A stretch of 64,000 nt of DNA from Zea mays (GCF_902167145.1 NC_050101.1:117891789-117955788); one strand, 5' to 3'. Positions 1-11,836 are shown, counted from the stretch's first letter. The notes: generated from the letters alone by a model not told the origin. Numbers and translations: made by a program.

Positions 1-1905
1 TAATCCAACCCAAATAGGTAAGCAAGGATAGGGATAACAAAAGCTAGTCAATCCTTAGGCATAAATGTGTAAAGCGGGAGGTGAATTAAATAATGAATAG
101 GACATAGATAGGTCAAGGGACACTTGCCTCCACCAACCGACTGCTGCTCAGGGGCTTCTCCTGCGAGTTCCTCGGGCTCCTCAACCGGATCGTTCTCTAT
201 GCGAGCGCAAACATACATACATCCACATATTTAATACAAAAGAACAGTACACCATACAATAGAATGCAATAAGTAAACAGACGTTCCACGCGGGCTCACG
301 AGTACGGTTATGAAAGAAAGAGGAAAAGACAGTCGAGAAACGATCACGTTACATGATTATAAATTAACCACTCGCCTAATGGAAGGAAATTTAATGTAGA
401 CACTATGTTTAGCGTAAAGTAAAGTCATGTTTCATGTCTAATTATTATAAGCAGGTGGAGATAAATAAAAAGATGGTCGCGCGGCGAGACGCGCGACAAA
501 GCTCTCTAAAACAAATTAAGAAGTTAACGACTCGTCGCACGACCGAGCACGCAACGAGACACTTCGCCTTAGTTATGAGGAGACGTTAAGCGTCGCGCGA
601 CGAAGCGCACGACGGCATACGTCGGCTAAACTGAGTCCAAAGTGGAACGTCGCGTGAATACACACGCGGCGTTACACCTTAAACAACCTGAAACAAAAAT
701 GGATCGTCGCGCGACGAAGCGCACGATGCAACACAAGATAGAATCTGAATTTAGACAAATCCGTCGCGCGGCGAAGCGCGCGACGCAACACGCTAATTAA
801 CAAATAATCACCGCGAGCGCGGGCGAGCGAAGATACGGTCGGGCGAGGCCGGGACGGGGGAACGGGCGGCCGAGCCGGGGGGGGGGCGGTTGAACCGGCC
901 AGGGGCGGCCGAGTCGGCCGGGGCCGCACCGGGGACACGCCGGGGGCCGGAGGCCGCGCCGGGGTCGCGCCGGCGAGCAGGGGCAACCGGGGCCGCGCTG
1001 CGCGCGAGTAGGGGAGGAGCGGGGGCGGGCGGGCGCCGCCGCGGGGCCGGGACGGGCGGGCGCCGCCGCGCGGGGTTGAGCGGGGGCCGAGCGCCGCCGG
1101 GGAGGGAGGGGGAGGGGCCGCGCGAGGGGAGGCCGGGGACGGGCGCCGAGCGCCGCCGGGGAGGGCAGCCGGGCGGGGCCGAGCGCCGCCGCGGGCGAGC
1201 GGGGAGGGGCGGGCAGGGGCGCCGCCGCGGGCCGGGGTGGGGTCGGGGTCGGGGTCGGGCGCCGCCGCGCCGGGCAGGGGCGGGGACGGGGTCGCGCGCG
1301 GGCAGGGGGAGAGGGAGGGCGCGCGTGCGGGGGGAAGAAGAGGAGGGAGAGGGAGAGAGAGAAAGAGGAGAAGGGGAGGGGAGGGGAGCTCACCTCGGGG
1401 TCCAAAATCCGGTGATCGCCGTCTCCAAATCCTAGGGCACCACGGGGAGAGAGAGGTGGAAGAGGGAGAGGAGAGGTTGTTGCGCGGGAGATCCAAATGA
1501 GAGAGGGAGAGGGGAGGGGGGTGCATGGGGGGTTTGGGCGCCAGGGGCGCGCAGGCCGGGGCGGGCCGGGCCGGCTGAGCTAGGCTGGACTAAGCTGGGC
1601 TGGGCCGAACCACTTCGCGGATCAAAAACCCACGACGAGCGCGGACCACTAAACGGAATTAAATCGCGAATCGAAATCCGGAACGGAACGAGACGAACAC
1701 TCAACATCAGACAAAGAAATGTGCTTCGGCATGATGCAACACCCATGACACTTAGGTTTTGGTTTATACATGACACGGACACCTGTCGCTATACTGGTTT
1801 GAAATTGGGGAGAAGGAGCAAACGGGGAAAGAGAAAAGAGAGTAACGCCCGAATTTGGTGAGAGAAAAGAAGAAAAAATTCTACCCCCAAATTCAGGGCG
1901 TTACA
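1..1905 (-). repeat. 3' LTR of the Gypsy chromovirus (partial)
   Basis: Near-identical to 9384-11354. On the + strand it ends GGGCGTTACA, so on the element strand the LTR begins TGTAACGCCC. The stretch ~830-1400 is extremely GC-rich and differs from the other LTR by several short indels (the partner is ~66 bp longer over the same span). Long Pro/Ala/Arg/Gly open frames in this part are composition artefacts, not genes. Confidence 0.9.
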
Positions 1906-1921
1906 AACCTATCCCCCTTAA
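1906..1921 (-). other. Polypurine tract of the Gypsy chromovirus
   Basis: Read on the minus strand this is TTAAGGGGGATAGGTT immediately before the 3' LTR start. This is the expected primer site for plus-strand DNA synthesis in an LTR retrotransposon. Confidence 0.8.
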
Positions 1922-1941
1922 AAGAATCTCGCCCTCGAGAT

Positions 1942-4900
1942 TCAGGGTCGGCTAGCAAAGAGCTCAGGGTATTTAGCCATCAGATCATCTTCACGCTCCC
2001 AGGTTGCTTCTTCTTCAGAGTGGTGATCCCATCTGACTTTGCACATTCTGATGGTCTTCCTTCGGGTGACTCTATCTGCAACCTCAAGGATTTGCACTGG
2101 TTTCTCAACGTAGGTCAAGTCCTCCTGGACTTCAAGACCTTCCACTGGCAACTGCTCTTCTGGCACACGCAAGCACTTCTTCAACTGAGACACATGGAAG
2201 ACATCATGCACAGCAGACAAATTCTCTGGCAAACTGAGCTGATAGGCCACTTCTCCACGTGTTGCAAGAATCTGATACGGACCAATGTAGCGGGGTGCTA
2301 GCTTGCCTTTCACTCCAAATCTTCTGACTCCTCTGATCGGTGACACTTTCAGATAGACAAAGTCTCCGACTTCGAAACTCAGCTCTCTTCTTCTTGTGTC
2401 TACATAGCTTCGCTGCCTCGATTGCGCTATCTTCAGATTCTCTCGGACCATCTTGATGTTCTCTTCGGCTTCAAGCAAAATGTCTGGCCCAAACACTTGC
2501 TTTTCTCCAGGCTGATCCCATTGCAACGGAGTTCTACAACTCCTTCCATAAAGCGCCTGAAATGGTGACATCTTCAAACTGGCCTGGTAACTGTTGTTAT
2601 AGGAAAACTCTGCATAAGGCAATCGCTTGTCCCATCCGGACTGATCTTGCAACGCACAGGCTCTCAACATGTCTTCAAGAATCTGGTTGGTCCTTTCGGT
2701 CTGGCCATCTGTCTGCGGATGATAAGCTGAACTGAAATTCAGATGCGTGCCCAAAGCTTCATGCAACTGCTGCCAGAAATGAGAGGTGAACTGCGTTCCT
2801 CTGTCTGACACTATCTTCTTTGGCACACCATGAAGACAAACGATCCGAGACATATACAATTCTGCCAATACTGCACTGCTATAGTTGGTCTTGACAGGTA
2901 TGAAGTGGGCTGACTTGGTCAAGCGGTCCACTACTACCCAGATGGAATCGTAGCCGGCTCGAGTGCGAGGCAATCCGACTATGAAATCCATACCAATTTC
3001 ATCCCATTTCCACTGAGGGATCTGCAACGGTTGCAACAATCCAGCAGGTCTCTGGTGCTCTGCCTTAATTCTTCGGCAACTATCGCACATAGCCACATGC
3101 TCTGTGATTTCCCTCTTCATTCCGTACCACCAGAATTTCTTCTTCAGATCCTGATACATCTTCTCACTGCCAGGGTGAATCGAATAAGCTGTCTCATGAG
3201 CTTCCTTGAGAATCAACTCCCGAATGGACTGGACATTGGGAACACACAAGCGGTCTTTGAACCATATCACGCCTTCTGCATCTTCTCGAAAATCTTTGCC
3301 TCTGCCATCTAGAATCAGTCGCCGGATCTCACTGATCTTCTCATCATTCTTCTGCGCTTCTTTGATTTCTCGTTCCAAGGTAGGTTCCAACTCAACTGTG
3401 ACTCCTCGCGAATTATTCAGAAATCCGAGACTCAACCTGTCAAACTCTTTGGCCAACTCATAAGGCATCGGACGAGCGACCATCAGATTGACTTGACTCT
3501 TTCTGCTCAAAGCATCTGCCACTACGTTTGCTTTGCCTGGATGGTAATGGATCTCCAACTCATAGTCTTTAATCAACTCTAACCATCTTCGTTGTCTCAT
3601 GTTCAACTCTGACTGAGTGAATATGTACTTCAGACTCTTGTGATCTGTGTAAACATCGCATTTCTGTCCATACAGATAGTGCCTCCATGTTTTCAGTGCG
3701 TGAACCACTGCTGCCAACTCTAGATCATGGATTGGGTAGTTCTTCTCATGAACCTTCAACTGTCGGGACGAGTAAGCCACAACTCTTCCCTCTTGCATCA
3801 ACACACATCCCAAACCTGTGTAACAAGCATCACAATACACCGAGAAGGGCTTGTGCACATCAGGCAAGACTAGGACAGGCGTTGTAGTCAACTTCTCTTT
3901 CAGCGCTTCAAAGGCCTCTTGGCATTTCTGGGTCCACTTGAACTCAACTTTGTTGCCTAGCAACGCTGTCATTGGTTTCGCAATCTTCGAAAACCCTTCA
4001 ATGAATCGCCGATAATATCCGGCCATTCCAATGAAACTCTTGATTCCTCTAGCATCTGTTGGCGCTTTCCAGTTCAAAACGTCTGCCACTTTCTTCGGAT
4101 CCACAGCCAATCCTTCTTTGTTGATTATGTGACCCAAGAACAGGACTTCACTGATCCAGAACTCACACTTGCTCAACTTTGCATACAACTGGTGCTCTCG
4201 CAATCTTTGCAATACCATCTTCAAATGATCTGCGTGCTCTTCTTCGCTTTGAGAATAAACCAGAATGTCATCAATGAATACCACCACAAACTTATCAAGG
4301 TAATCCATGAATACACTGTTCATCAAGTTCATGAAGAACGCTGGCGCATTGGTTAAACCAAAAGACATCACAGTGAACTCATACAAACCATACTTGGAAA
4401 TGAATGCCGTCTTCGGAATGTCTGAAGGTCGGATCCTGAGCTGATGATAACCTGACCTCAGATCAATCTTGGAGAACACACTGGCTCCTCTCAACTGGTC
4501 GAACAGATCTTCTATTCTGGGCAAGGGATACTTGTTCTTGATCGTGACTTCATTCAAAGCTCGATAATCGATACACATCCTCTTGGTGCCATCTTTCTTC
4601 TCCACAAATAGGACAGGGGCGGCCCAAGGCGAGGTGCTTGGCCGGATGTAACCTTTCTCTGACAGCTCATCAATCTGTTCCTTAAGCTCAACCAACTCTG
4701 GTCCGGATATTCTGTAGGCTCTCTTAAAGATGGGGGCGGTTCCAGGAAGAAGCTCTATGGCAAACTCAACTTTCCGCTCTGGTGGCATACCCGGTAAGTC
4801 CTTTGGAAACACATCCGGGAACTCGGACACAACCTTGATCCTCTCAATTGGGTCTGCTTCACTGCTATCGACAGCTATCTGATAACAACTTCCTCTCTTT

Positions 4901-6501
4901 GGCTCAGGCGGGACTAACTCGGTCACCACTTCCTCTCCTAGTGGGGACACCAACTTGATTGTCCTCTTATCACAACTGATAACTGCCTGATACTTATCTA
5001 GCCAATTCATCCCTAGGATGACATCTATTCCCTGAGTACCCATTACTATAAGGTTGGCGGGAAACGCTATCCCCCTTATTTCCACACTTACATTCAAACA
5101 AATGCTATCGGCTCGAATTCTACCACCGGCTGAGTCAATTTGAATGGGGGTTGACATGGTAGTAATTGGAAGATTATGTGCTTCTACCCATGATGCAGTA
5201 ATGAAAGAATGCGTTGCTCCAGTATCAAATAACACTTCTGCAATATGGTAGTCGATTGGGAACATACCTACTATCATGTCGGGGGTCTCCTGAACTGCTT
5301 CAGCCTCCAAGTGGTTCAGCCTTCCATGATTATAGCGCGGTTGAGAGCGATTGCCTGCTCCAGGCTGAGGCACATTCTGCTTTGCTGGGGCATTGGGGCC
5401 TGACTGCTGCTGGGCTGCCTTCTTCGGACATTGCATCACCCAGTGGCCTTGCTCTCCACAGTGGAAACATGCTCTGTTTCCAACCTGAGCTGGTGCTGCC
5501 TGACTGTTCTGCTGAGTTGCTGGGGCAGGAAGACGAGGTGCTTGCTGATTCTGCCTCTGAAACTGACCTCCTGACTGATTGCTCTGACGGTTCTGGTACT
5601 GATGCTGAGGATACTGCCTTTGAAACTGCTGATGCTGAGGTGGACGCTGGTTCTGCCTGAACTGCTGAGGTTGATTGCCTGAGAAACGAGGACGATTGCT
5701 GCTTCCAGGCTGGGGTCCACTAATCTTGCGCTTACGATCCTCCATCTCCTTACGCTTCCTCTCTGTCATGATTGCTCTGTCAATCAGGTGCTGAAATGTC
5801 GGGAAGGTGTGATTCATCAGTTGGTACTGCAGAGGGTCAACCAAGCCTCTCAGGAAACGGTACTGTCGCTTGGCGTCGGTGTTGACATCTTCAGGAGCAT
5901 AGCGAGACAATTGCAGAAACCTGTCCCGGTACTCACTGACAGACAATGGCCCTTGCTTGAGAGCCAGGAACTCCTCCTTCTTCACTGTCATCAGACCTGC
6001 AGGTACATGGTACTGACGGAAGCTCCCTCTGAACTCTTCCCAGGTGATGGCGTCAGGGTGGGCATGGGTGGCGAGGTAAGACTCCCACCATGACTAGGCT
6101 GCTCCTCTCAACAGACGGGGACCATACAGGACTTTCTCCCTGTCATCGCACTGAGCGGTATGCAACTCCCGCTCCACAGTGCGCAGCCAGTCTTCAGCAT
6201 CCATAGGGTCAGAAGAATGAGCGAACGTTGGTGGATGACCTCTCATGAATTCAGCACGCTTGTCTCTGGGCATCTGAGGCATCTGAGGCTGAGGTGGGGC
6301 CTGCTGCTGTTGCTGCTGCTGCTGCTGAATGGCGGCCAAAGTCTGACCAATGGCTTGAACTGCCTGAGTCTGCATCAGAAACATCTGCTCGATGGACATC
6401 GGGGGCGGGGGCGGCAGATGCTGCTGCTGGGGCACCTCATCCTGTTGAGCGGCTCGCTCCTGTTGAGCACGCCTTCCTCCTCTGCGCCTGTTCTCTGACA
6501 T
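1942..6501 (-). pseudogene. Gypsy Gag-Pol polyprotein frame with one in-frame stop
   Basis: One frame of 1519 codons plus stop. It starts at the ATG at 6501 (MSENRRRGG), since more upstream Met codons lie in the leader. It is broken by a single TAG at 6094-6096 in gag. Order: acidic/Gln-rich Gag with a polyQ run (~6303-6332), CCHC zinc knuckle ([14 protein letters not shown], ~5425-5470), retropepsin DTGATHSF (~5200), reverse transcriptase with FIDD active site (~4255), RNase H, integrase with a zinc-binding end (~3180-3060) and DDE core, and a C-terminal chromodomain (~2100-1945) with aromatic/acidic residues [11 protein letters not shown]. The stop follows an Ala-Ala pair and would be Gln if it arose by C-to-T, giving an otherwise intact polyprotein. 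Readthrough is possible but a plain nonsense mutation is simpler. Acts in virus-like particles and in targeted integration. Confidence 0.9.
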
Positions 6502-6903
6502 CTGCAGAATGCAACCACACATCAGAACTGATCTGGCAAATCTTGCAGCATAAGAAAAGAGTATAGAATTCTTCAACAGCGCTGAACAGATGAGCATCTT
6601 CACTGATCTCCAACACAGACCACACAGCTTCTCAGATAAAGAGGAAAGTGGAATAAAGGGTTTCCCAACTATATAACTAACTCCTTTAACATAATAGGTA
6701 AACCAAAATGCAGGGGATACCCACACTCTAGTGACAGTCATTACAAAGATCCAAACCAAACATAGTTCATCATGACAAACATAAATGCACAGGATATAGC
6801 AAACTACCCTGTCTAACTAAGACTAACTAAAGCGAGACTAACGCTAAGGCTGTAGCTTCTATGTATATATTTTGTATTAATTACAAGATCCAACTCTAAC
6901 GAT
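6502..6903 (-). other. Spacer between orf0 and gag
   Basis: About 400 bp of element leader. Open reading extends into it from gag but without a convincing domain. No RNA gene or promoter recognised. Confidence 0.5.
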
Positions 6904-7917
6904 CTATGGTTCTAGAGTTATCTTGGTCTTGCAGTCGGGATTGCCATAAGACTGGTGTCCACGCTGAGGTGAGCGGTACGGGTGCTGAGTCCCAACGGGA
7001 GCGGAGGAACCACCATCCAGGTGACGACGTTCCGCGCGCTCAGCCCGCAGCAGGGCGATCTCAGCACGAGCCCTACTCAGCTCGTCTAATGCATGGTCCA
7101 GCTCCGTGTTTAGCACGGCGGCTAGGTTGACTGTGCTGCTCAACCTAGGATTGCCCTCACCAACAGGTGAGACAATCACGCCTCCTGTGCTGCCAGATGG
7201 ACGGCGGGGGTAATACTTCAGGTCAAGACCATCAGCTGCCCCACCGAAAACCGAGCAGTAGTGCGAAAGCGCACGCCGTGCAGCATCTTGCATGGCTGCC
7301 TCAGCTGAGTCCCGCTCAGAGATAGAATAGTGCTCTGAGCAGGCCTCTGCACCCTGGAGACTGTTCTCCGGGCAGCGCACCAAGCAGGTTGCCTCCCAGC
7401 GGTCCGGGTAAACCCCGCGACTATGCTGGTAGACCACACAGCGATACTCGACGGACCAAGTATGCCGGTTAAATGCCCGACGTAACAGGGTGTCGAGCGC
7501 ATCGTGGAAGTGACACCCGCGAGCAGCGTCGCGAGTGATGGGTCGAGCAACCCATCCTTCCGGCTCAGGGTTAGCAGAGAAGTCGGTGTCGTGGCTCGAG
7601 CTGTCGTCGCCATCACCGTCGTCTGGGTCTCCTCCAGCAGCTACTCCAGAAGCTGGGACGCCTAGTGGTGGTGCAGGGGGCGCCTCCAGAGGAAGCACAG
7701 GGGAGCAGCTCCTCACAGACTCTATCTCCTGTTGGAGCGAGAAGGAAGAGCCCTGCTGCTCCTGTCGTCGACGCTCCTGCTCCTCACGCAGGCGGTGGTG
7801 CAGTCTCTCCAAGTGGCTGGACTGTCCGGCCACGGGACGGCGAAGCGGACGCTCAGCAAGGCGGGAGGGTAAGAAGGGGATGACTGACTTTCGTGCAGTG
7901 TGTCTAAGTCGAGCCAT
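6904..7917 (-). CDS. Chromovirus orf0: H3-tail-like N-terminus, dsRBD-like fold
   Basis: Intact 337-codon frame between the PBS and gag, same strand as Gag-Pol. Extra upstream ORFs of this kind have been described in some rice Gypsy elements (orf0 of RIRE3/RIRE8-type); function unknown. Seen in the sequence: residues 1-11 MARLRHTARKS resemble the histone H3 tail; a basic, Gln/Glu-rich segment (30-65); an acidic low-complexity segment (95-115, DPDDGDGDDSSSHD); a compact region at 135-225 whose predicted order helix (FHDALDTLLRRAF), three strands (WSVEYRCVVYQ, RWEATCLVR, EHYSIS) and Ala-rich helix (DSAEAAMQDAARRALSHY) matches the double-stranded-RNA-binding fold; a coiled-coil-like stretch at 270-300. 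The start is the only Met giving the full frame. Codon use is GC-rich. It could be an RNA-binding accessory protein; that is inference. Lack of stops in a young element suggests it is selected. Confidence 0.7.
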   Translation of the reverse strand: MARLRHTARKSVIPFLPSRLAERPLRRPVAGQSSHLERLHHRLREEQERRRQEQQGSSFSLQQEIESVRSCSPVLPLEAPPAPPLGVPASGVAAGGDPDDGDGDDSSSHDTDFSANPEPEGWVARPITRDAARGCHFHDALDTLLRRAFNRHTWSVEYRCVVYQHSRGVYPDRWEATCLVRCPENSLQGAEACSEHYSISERDSAEAAMQDAARRALSHYCSVFGGAADGLDLKYYPRRPSGSTGGVIVSPVGEGNPRLSSTVNLAAVLNTELDHALDELSRARAEIALLRAERAERRHLDGGSSAPVGTQHPYRSPQRGHQSYGNPDCKTKITLEP

Positions 7918-8160
7918 CTACAAAAGACATCGCAAGCAAAAGGGTGAGAACAGAATCAATATGACCAGCAAGTAATGAACCATAAGTAAATGAAGGATTA
8001 GGATAAAACATGATTTTCAGCAAGGTATATTATATAGTAGAACATAGGTTTGGTCGGTATGACCAACTTTTGAAGGGGCATCAAAGTCAAGGCAGGGACA
8101 GAGGTCTATAGTCCTTAGAACGACAATTCTATTCTAGGTTAGCGGTCCTACAGTCAGCAC
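7918..8160 (-). other. Leader between PBS and orf0
   Basis: About 240 bp of untranslated leader of the chromovirus on the minus strand. No further feature seen. Confidence 0.5.
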
Positions 8161-8173
8161 GGCTTTGATACCA
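8161..8173 (-). other. Primer binding site (tRNA-iMet type)
   Basis: On the minus strand TGGTATCAAAGCC, a few bases inside the 5' LTR end. It matches the plant initiator-Met PBS (TGGTATCAGAGC) with one mismatch. Confidence 0.85.
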
Positions 8174-8177
8174 CTTA

Positions 8178-11100
8178 TGTCACACCCGGTTTTAGAAGGC
8201 AAACCGAATGCGAACCATTTACGTGCCAGGATCAGTTATTCACGTACACAGCAGTTACATAACATGGACATCATCACACAGTGCTCAAAATAGTATTAAT
8301 AAGGGGAAATAATAGTCGATTACATCATACGTCTGAGACGTCCATATAGTTCTTACAATAAATCAAAGTGCGGAAAAGAAACGTAGATAGCCGCGGCCTT
8401 CACAGGCAGCCGACTGGGGGTTGCCGCTAACCCACACCTAGAACTCGTCGTAGTCTTGGAACTCCTGGAAGTCTCCTTCCACAGCTTCATCTTCTCCTGA
8501 GCAGTGGTTGCAATGCTGACAACCTGGGGATGGGGGGGGTTTGGTGTGTAGAGCAAGGGTGAGTACACATCAACATACTCAGCAAGTATCCTGTTTGGCT
8601 GTAGTGGACTAGCTTTATGTGGGGATAAGTCAAGCAGTTGCTTTTAGTTGGTCAGATTATTACTTACTAGTAGAAAGCCAAGTTTTAGCATTAACCCAAG
8701 TTATTAACCCAAACGTACTCCTTTCCAAACGGAAAGAGTACCACTTACCAGCACCATAGTCATAACCAAAATCATCGATCTCATAACCACCTGTAAACCA
8801 AAGTATCTCTGATCAAGTACCACTAATCACTGGAGCTCCCTTGGCTGCTCATAACCGCGAGCACGGCTGATATATCAGTTTTCAAACACTCTGCAGAGGT
8901 TGTGCACTTTACCCACAAGCCATGATTCCCATTCTGCCCGGAGATCATGACTCTCCATTGATCACTACCAAGGTGACCCAGCAGGGCATCACTACGTAGC
9001 CTTTACAAAGATTCCCCGGGGCTGTAGCCACCCGTTAGGTTTCCTAAATGCACCGCACTCCTCCCCAAGGGGCGAACCCAAACTTGGCAGAGCGAGCCGC
9101 ATACACCGAGCCCCATTGACGACACGACGGCTAAGTGAACTACACCCCGGATCCTCTAATTATTCAGCTAAGGGCACCCCATTCCACCCTCATGGTTGCA
9201 CTGTTTTCCCGGGCGGTCATCCATAGAACAGGTCCTTACGGAGAGGCACTCGAGAAACCGCTCGAGCCCCCTTGAAGACCACAAGTATAACATCATAATA
9301 AGAGAAGGGAAAACAGCGTATCATAGATATTCTCATCATGTTCATTGATTAGAGTTAAGCAATAGCATAAAGCTAAACAATAATAATCCAACCCAAATAG
9401 GTAAGCAAGGATAGGGATAACAAAAGCTAGTCAATCCTTAGGCATAAATGTGTAAAGCGGGAGGTGAATTAAATAATGAATAGGACATAGATAGGTCAAG
9501 GGACACTTGCCTCCACCAACCGACTGCTGCTCAGGGGCTTCTCCTGCGAGTTCCTCGGGCTCCTCAACCGGATCGTTCTCTATGCGAGCGCAAACATACA
9601 TACATCCACATATTTAATACAAAAGAACAGTACACCATACAATAGAATGCAATAAGTAAACAGACGTTCCACGCGGGCTCACGAGTACGGTTATGAAAGA
9701 AATAGGAAAAGACAGTCGAGAAACGATCACGTTACATGATTATAAATTAACCACTCGCCTAATGGAAGGAAATTTAATGTAGACACTATGTTTAGCGTAA
9801 AGTAAAGTCATGTTTCATGTCTAATTATTATAAGCAGGTGGAGATAAATAAAAAGATGGTCGCGCGGCGAGACGCGCGACAAAGCTCTCTAAAACAAATT
9901 AAGAAGTTAACGACTCGTCGCACGACCGAGCACGCAACGAGACACTTCGCCTTAGTTATGAGAAGACGTTAAGCGTCGCGCGACGAAGCGCACGGCGGCA
10001 TACGTCGGCTAAACTGAGTCCAAAGTGGAACGTCGCGTGAATACACACGCGGCGTTACACCTTAAACAACCTGAAACAAAAATGGATCGTCGCGCGACGA
10101 AGCGCACGACGCAACACAAGATAGAATCTGAATTTAGACAAATCCGTCGCGCGGCGAAGCGCGCGACGCAACACGCTAATTAACAAATAATCACCGCGAG
10201 CGCGGGCGAGCGAAGATACGGTCGGGCGAGGCCGGGACGGGGGAACGAGCGGCCGAGCCGGGGGGGGCGGTTGAACCGGCCCAGGGGCGGTTGAACCGAC
10301 CAGGGGCGGCCGAGTCGGCCGGGGCCGCACCGGGGACACGCCGGGGGCCGGAGGCCGCGCCGGGGTCGCGCCGGCGAGCAGGGGCCACCGGGGCCGCGCC
10401 GGGCCACGCCGGGGGCGCGCCGGGGCCGCGCTGCGCGCGAGCAGGGGAGGAGCGGGGGCGGGCGGGCGCCGCCGCGGGGCCGGGACGGGCGGGCGCCGCC
10501 GCGCGGGGCCGAGCGGGGGCCGAGCGCCGCCGGGGAGGGAGGGGGAGGGGCCGCGCGAGGGGAGGCCGGGGACGGGCGCCGAGCGCCGCCGCGGGAGGGG
10601 GCGGGCGGGCGAGCGCCGCCGGGGAGGGCAGCCGGGCGGGGCTGAGCGCCGCCGCGGGCGAGCGGGGAGGGGCGGGCAGGGGCGCCGCCGCGGGCCGGGG
10701 TGGGGTCGGGGTTGGGGTCGGGCGCCGCCGCGCCGGGCAGGGGCGGGGACGGGGTCGCGCGCGGGCAGGGGGAGAGGGAGGGCGCGCGTGCGGGGGGAAG
10801 AAGAGGAGGGAGAGGGAGAGAGAGAGAAAGAGGAGAAGGGGAGGGGAGGGGAGCTCACCTCGGGGTCCAAAATCCGGTGATCGCCGTCTCCAAATCCTAG
10901 GGCACCACGGGGAGAGAGAGGTGGAAGAGGGAGAGGAGAGGTTGTTGCGCGGGAGATCCAAATGAGAGAGGGAGAGGGGAGGGGGCGCATGTGGGGTTTG
11001 GGCGCCAGGGGCGCGCAGGCCGGGGCGGGCCGGGCCGGCTGAGCTGGGCTGGGCCGAACCACTTCGCGGATCAAAAACCCACGACGAGCGCGGACCACTA

Positions 11101-11354
11101 AACGGAATTAAATCGCGAATCGAAATCCGGAACGGAACGAGACGAACACTCAACATCAGACAAAGAAATGTGCTTCGGCATGATGCAACACCCATGACAC
11201 TTAGGTTTTGGTTTATACATGACACGGACACCTGTCGCTATACTGGTTTGAAATTGGGGAGAAGGAGCAAACGGGGAAAGAGAAAAGAGAGTAACGCCCG
11301 AATTTGGTGAGAGAAAAGAAGAAAAAATTCTACCCCCAAATTCAGGGCGTTACA
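8178..11354 (-). repeat. 5' LTR of the Gypsy chromovirus (3177 bp)
   Basis: Starts TGTCACACCC and ends GTTACA on the + strand (TG...CA). The segment 9384-11354 repeats positions 1-1905. The GC-rich block (~10200-10860) contains tandemly reiterated GCGCCGCCG/GGGGTCGG-like units and carries insertions relative to the 3' LTR. It ends exactly at the Copia gag sequence beginning at 11355. Confidence 0.92.
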
Positions 11355-11732
11355 GTTCTCAACCATCTTGTAGTCATACAGCTGCTCCATGAGATATAGC
11401 TCACTACCAGAGTCGGTAACTCTAAACTTTCCAACAAGTGCATCCCATAGCTCTTTCCCTGTAGGAAGGATGATATAGCTTTTCTAGAATTTTGTATCAA
11501 GTGCGCTAATTACTGCTCCTCGAAAGAGGTTGTCTTTAGCCTTAAACTTAGCCTCATCCTTAGGAGGTAAGTTGGCAGGCTTGCCCTCAGCGGCATGAAA
11601 ACAAGACATTGCAGTAAGCCACAATTCCATTTTAGCTTTCCAAATCAAGAAGTTTTTACCATCAAAAGGATCACACTTTAGCACAGCAGCAAAACCTCTG
11701 ACAGAAAAATGCCTAACAATAGGTTTTTGGAT
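11355..11732 (-). pseudogene. Copia gag fragment (UBN2-type), target of the Gypsy insertion
   Basis: Minus-strand frame with the Copia Gag signature FDGKNFLIWKAKMELWLTAM and, after a stop near 11484, LWDALVGKFRVTDSGSELYL. These are typical of the gag_pre/UBN2 domain of Ty1-copia elements. It is cut at 11354 by the chromovirus and abuts an LTR at 11733 without a recognisable PBS, so the leader was lost. Non-functional remnant. Confidence 0.75.
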
Positions 11733-11836
11733 TGTTAGAAATATAGGCATTTTCCATATCATTTTAATTTCATAAATTAACATTATGATGATGACATATA
11801 AAAGATGATTAATCATATAAATCATGATATCAAATA
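11733..11836 (-). repeat. Copia LTR, left piece (split by nested Gypsy)
   Basis: Begins TGTTAGAAATATAGGC, like the LTR at 23813 (TGTTAGAAATTTAGGC). It continues at 21841 after the nested 10-kb Gypsy element, with AAATA duplicated at the breakpoint. Confidence 0.7.

Larger units (their letters stand above)
1..11354 (-). mobile_element. Gypsy chromovirus (Tekay-like), left end cut by window
   Basis: Order on the minus strand: 5' LTR (8178-11354), tRNA-iMet-type PBS (8161-8173), extra orf0 (6904-7917), Gag-Pol in one frame (6501-1942), polypurine tract (1906-1921), 3' LTR (1-1905, truncated). The long LTRs, the integrase placed after RNase H and the C-terminal chromodomain place it among chromoviruses; 3.2-kb LTRs fit Tekay. 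In the first ~790 aligned bases the two LTRs differ at about 4 sites (hand count), so the insertion is young. The right flank is the gag of an older Copia element; the 5-bp duplication cannot be checked because the left flank is missing. Confidence 0.88.

Noticed and set aside
672..1526. Long Pro/Ala/Arg-rich and Gly/Arg-rich open frames on both strands (also 10055-11231)
   Set aside because: They fall in the GC-rich part of the LTR, overlap in several frames, have no domains, and frame lengths differ between the two LTR copies.
6160..6566. Leu-rich + strand frames opposite gag
   Set aside because: Mirror of the polyQ/CAG repeat and gag codons on the minus strand.
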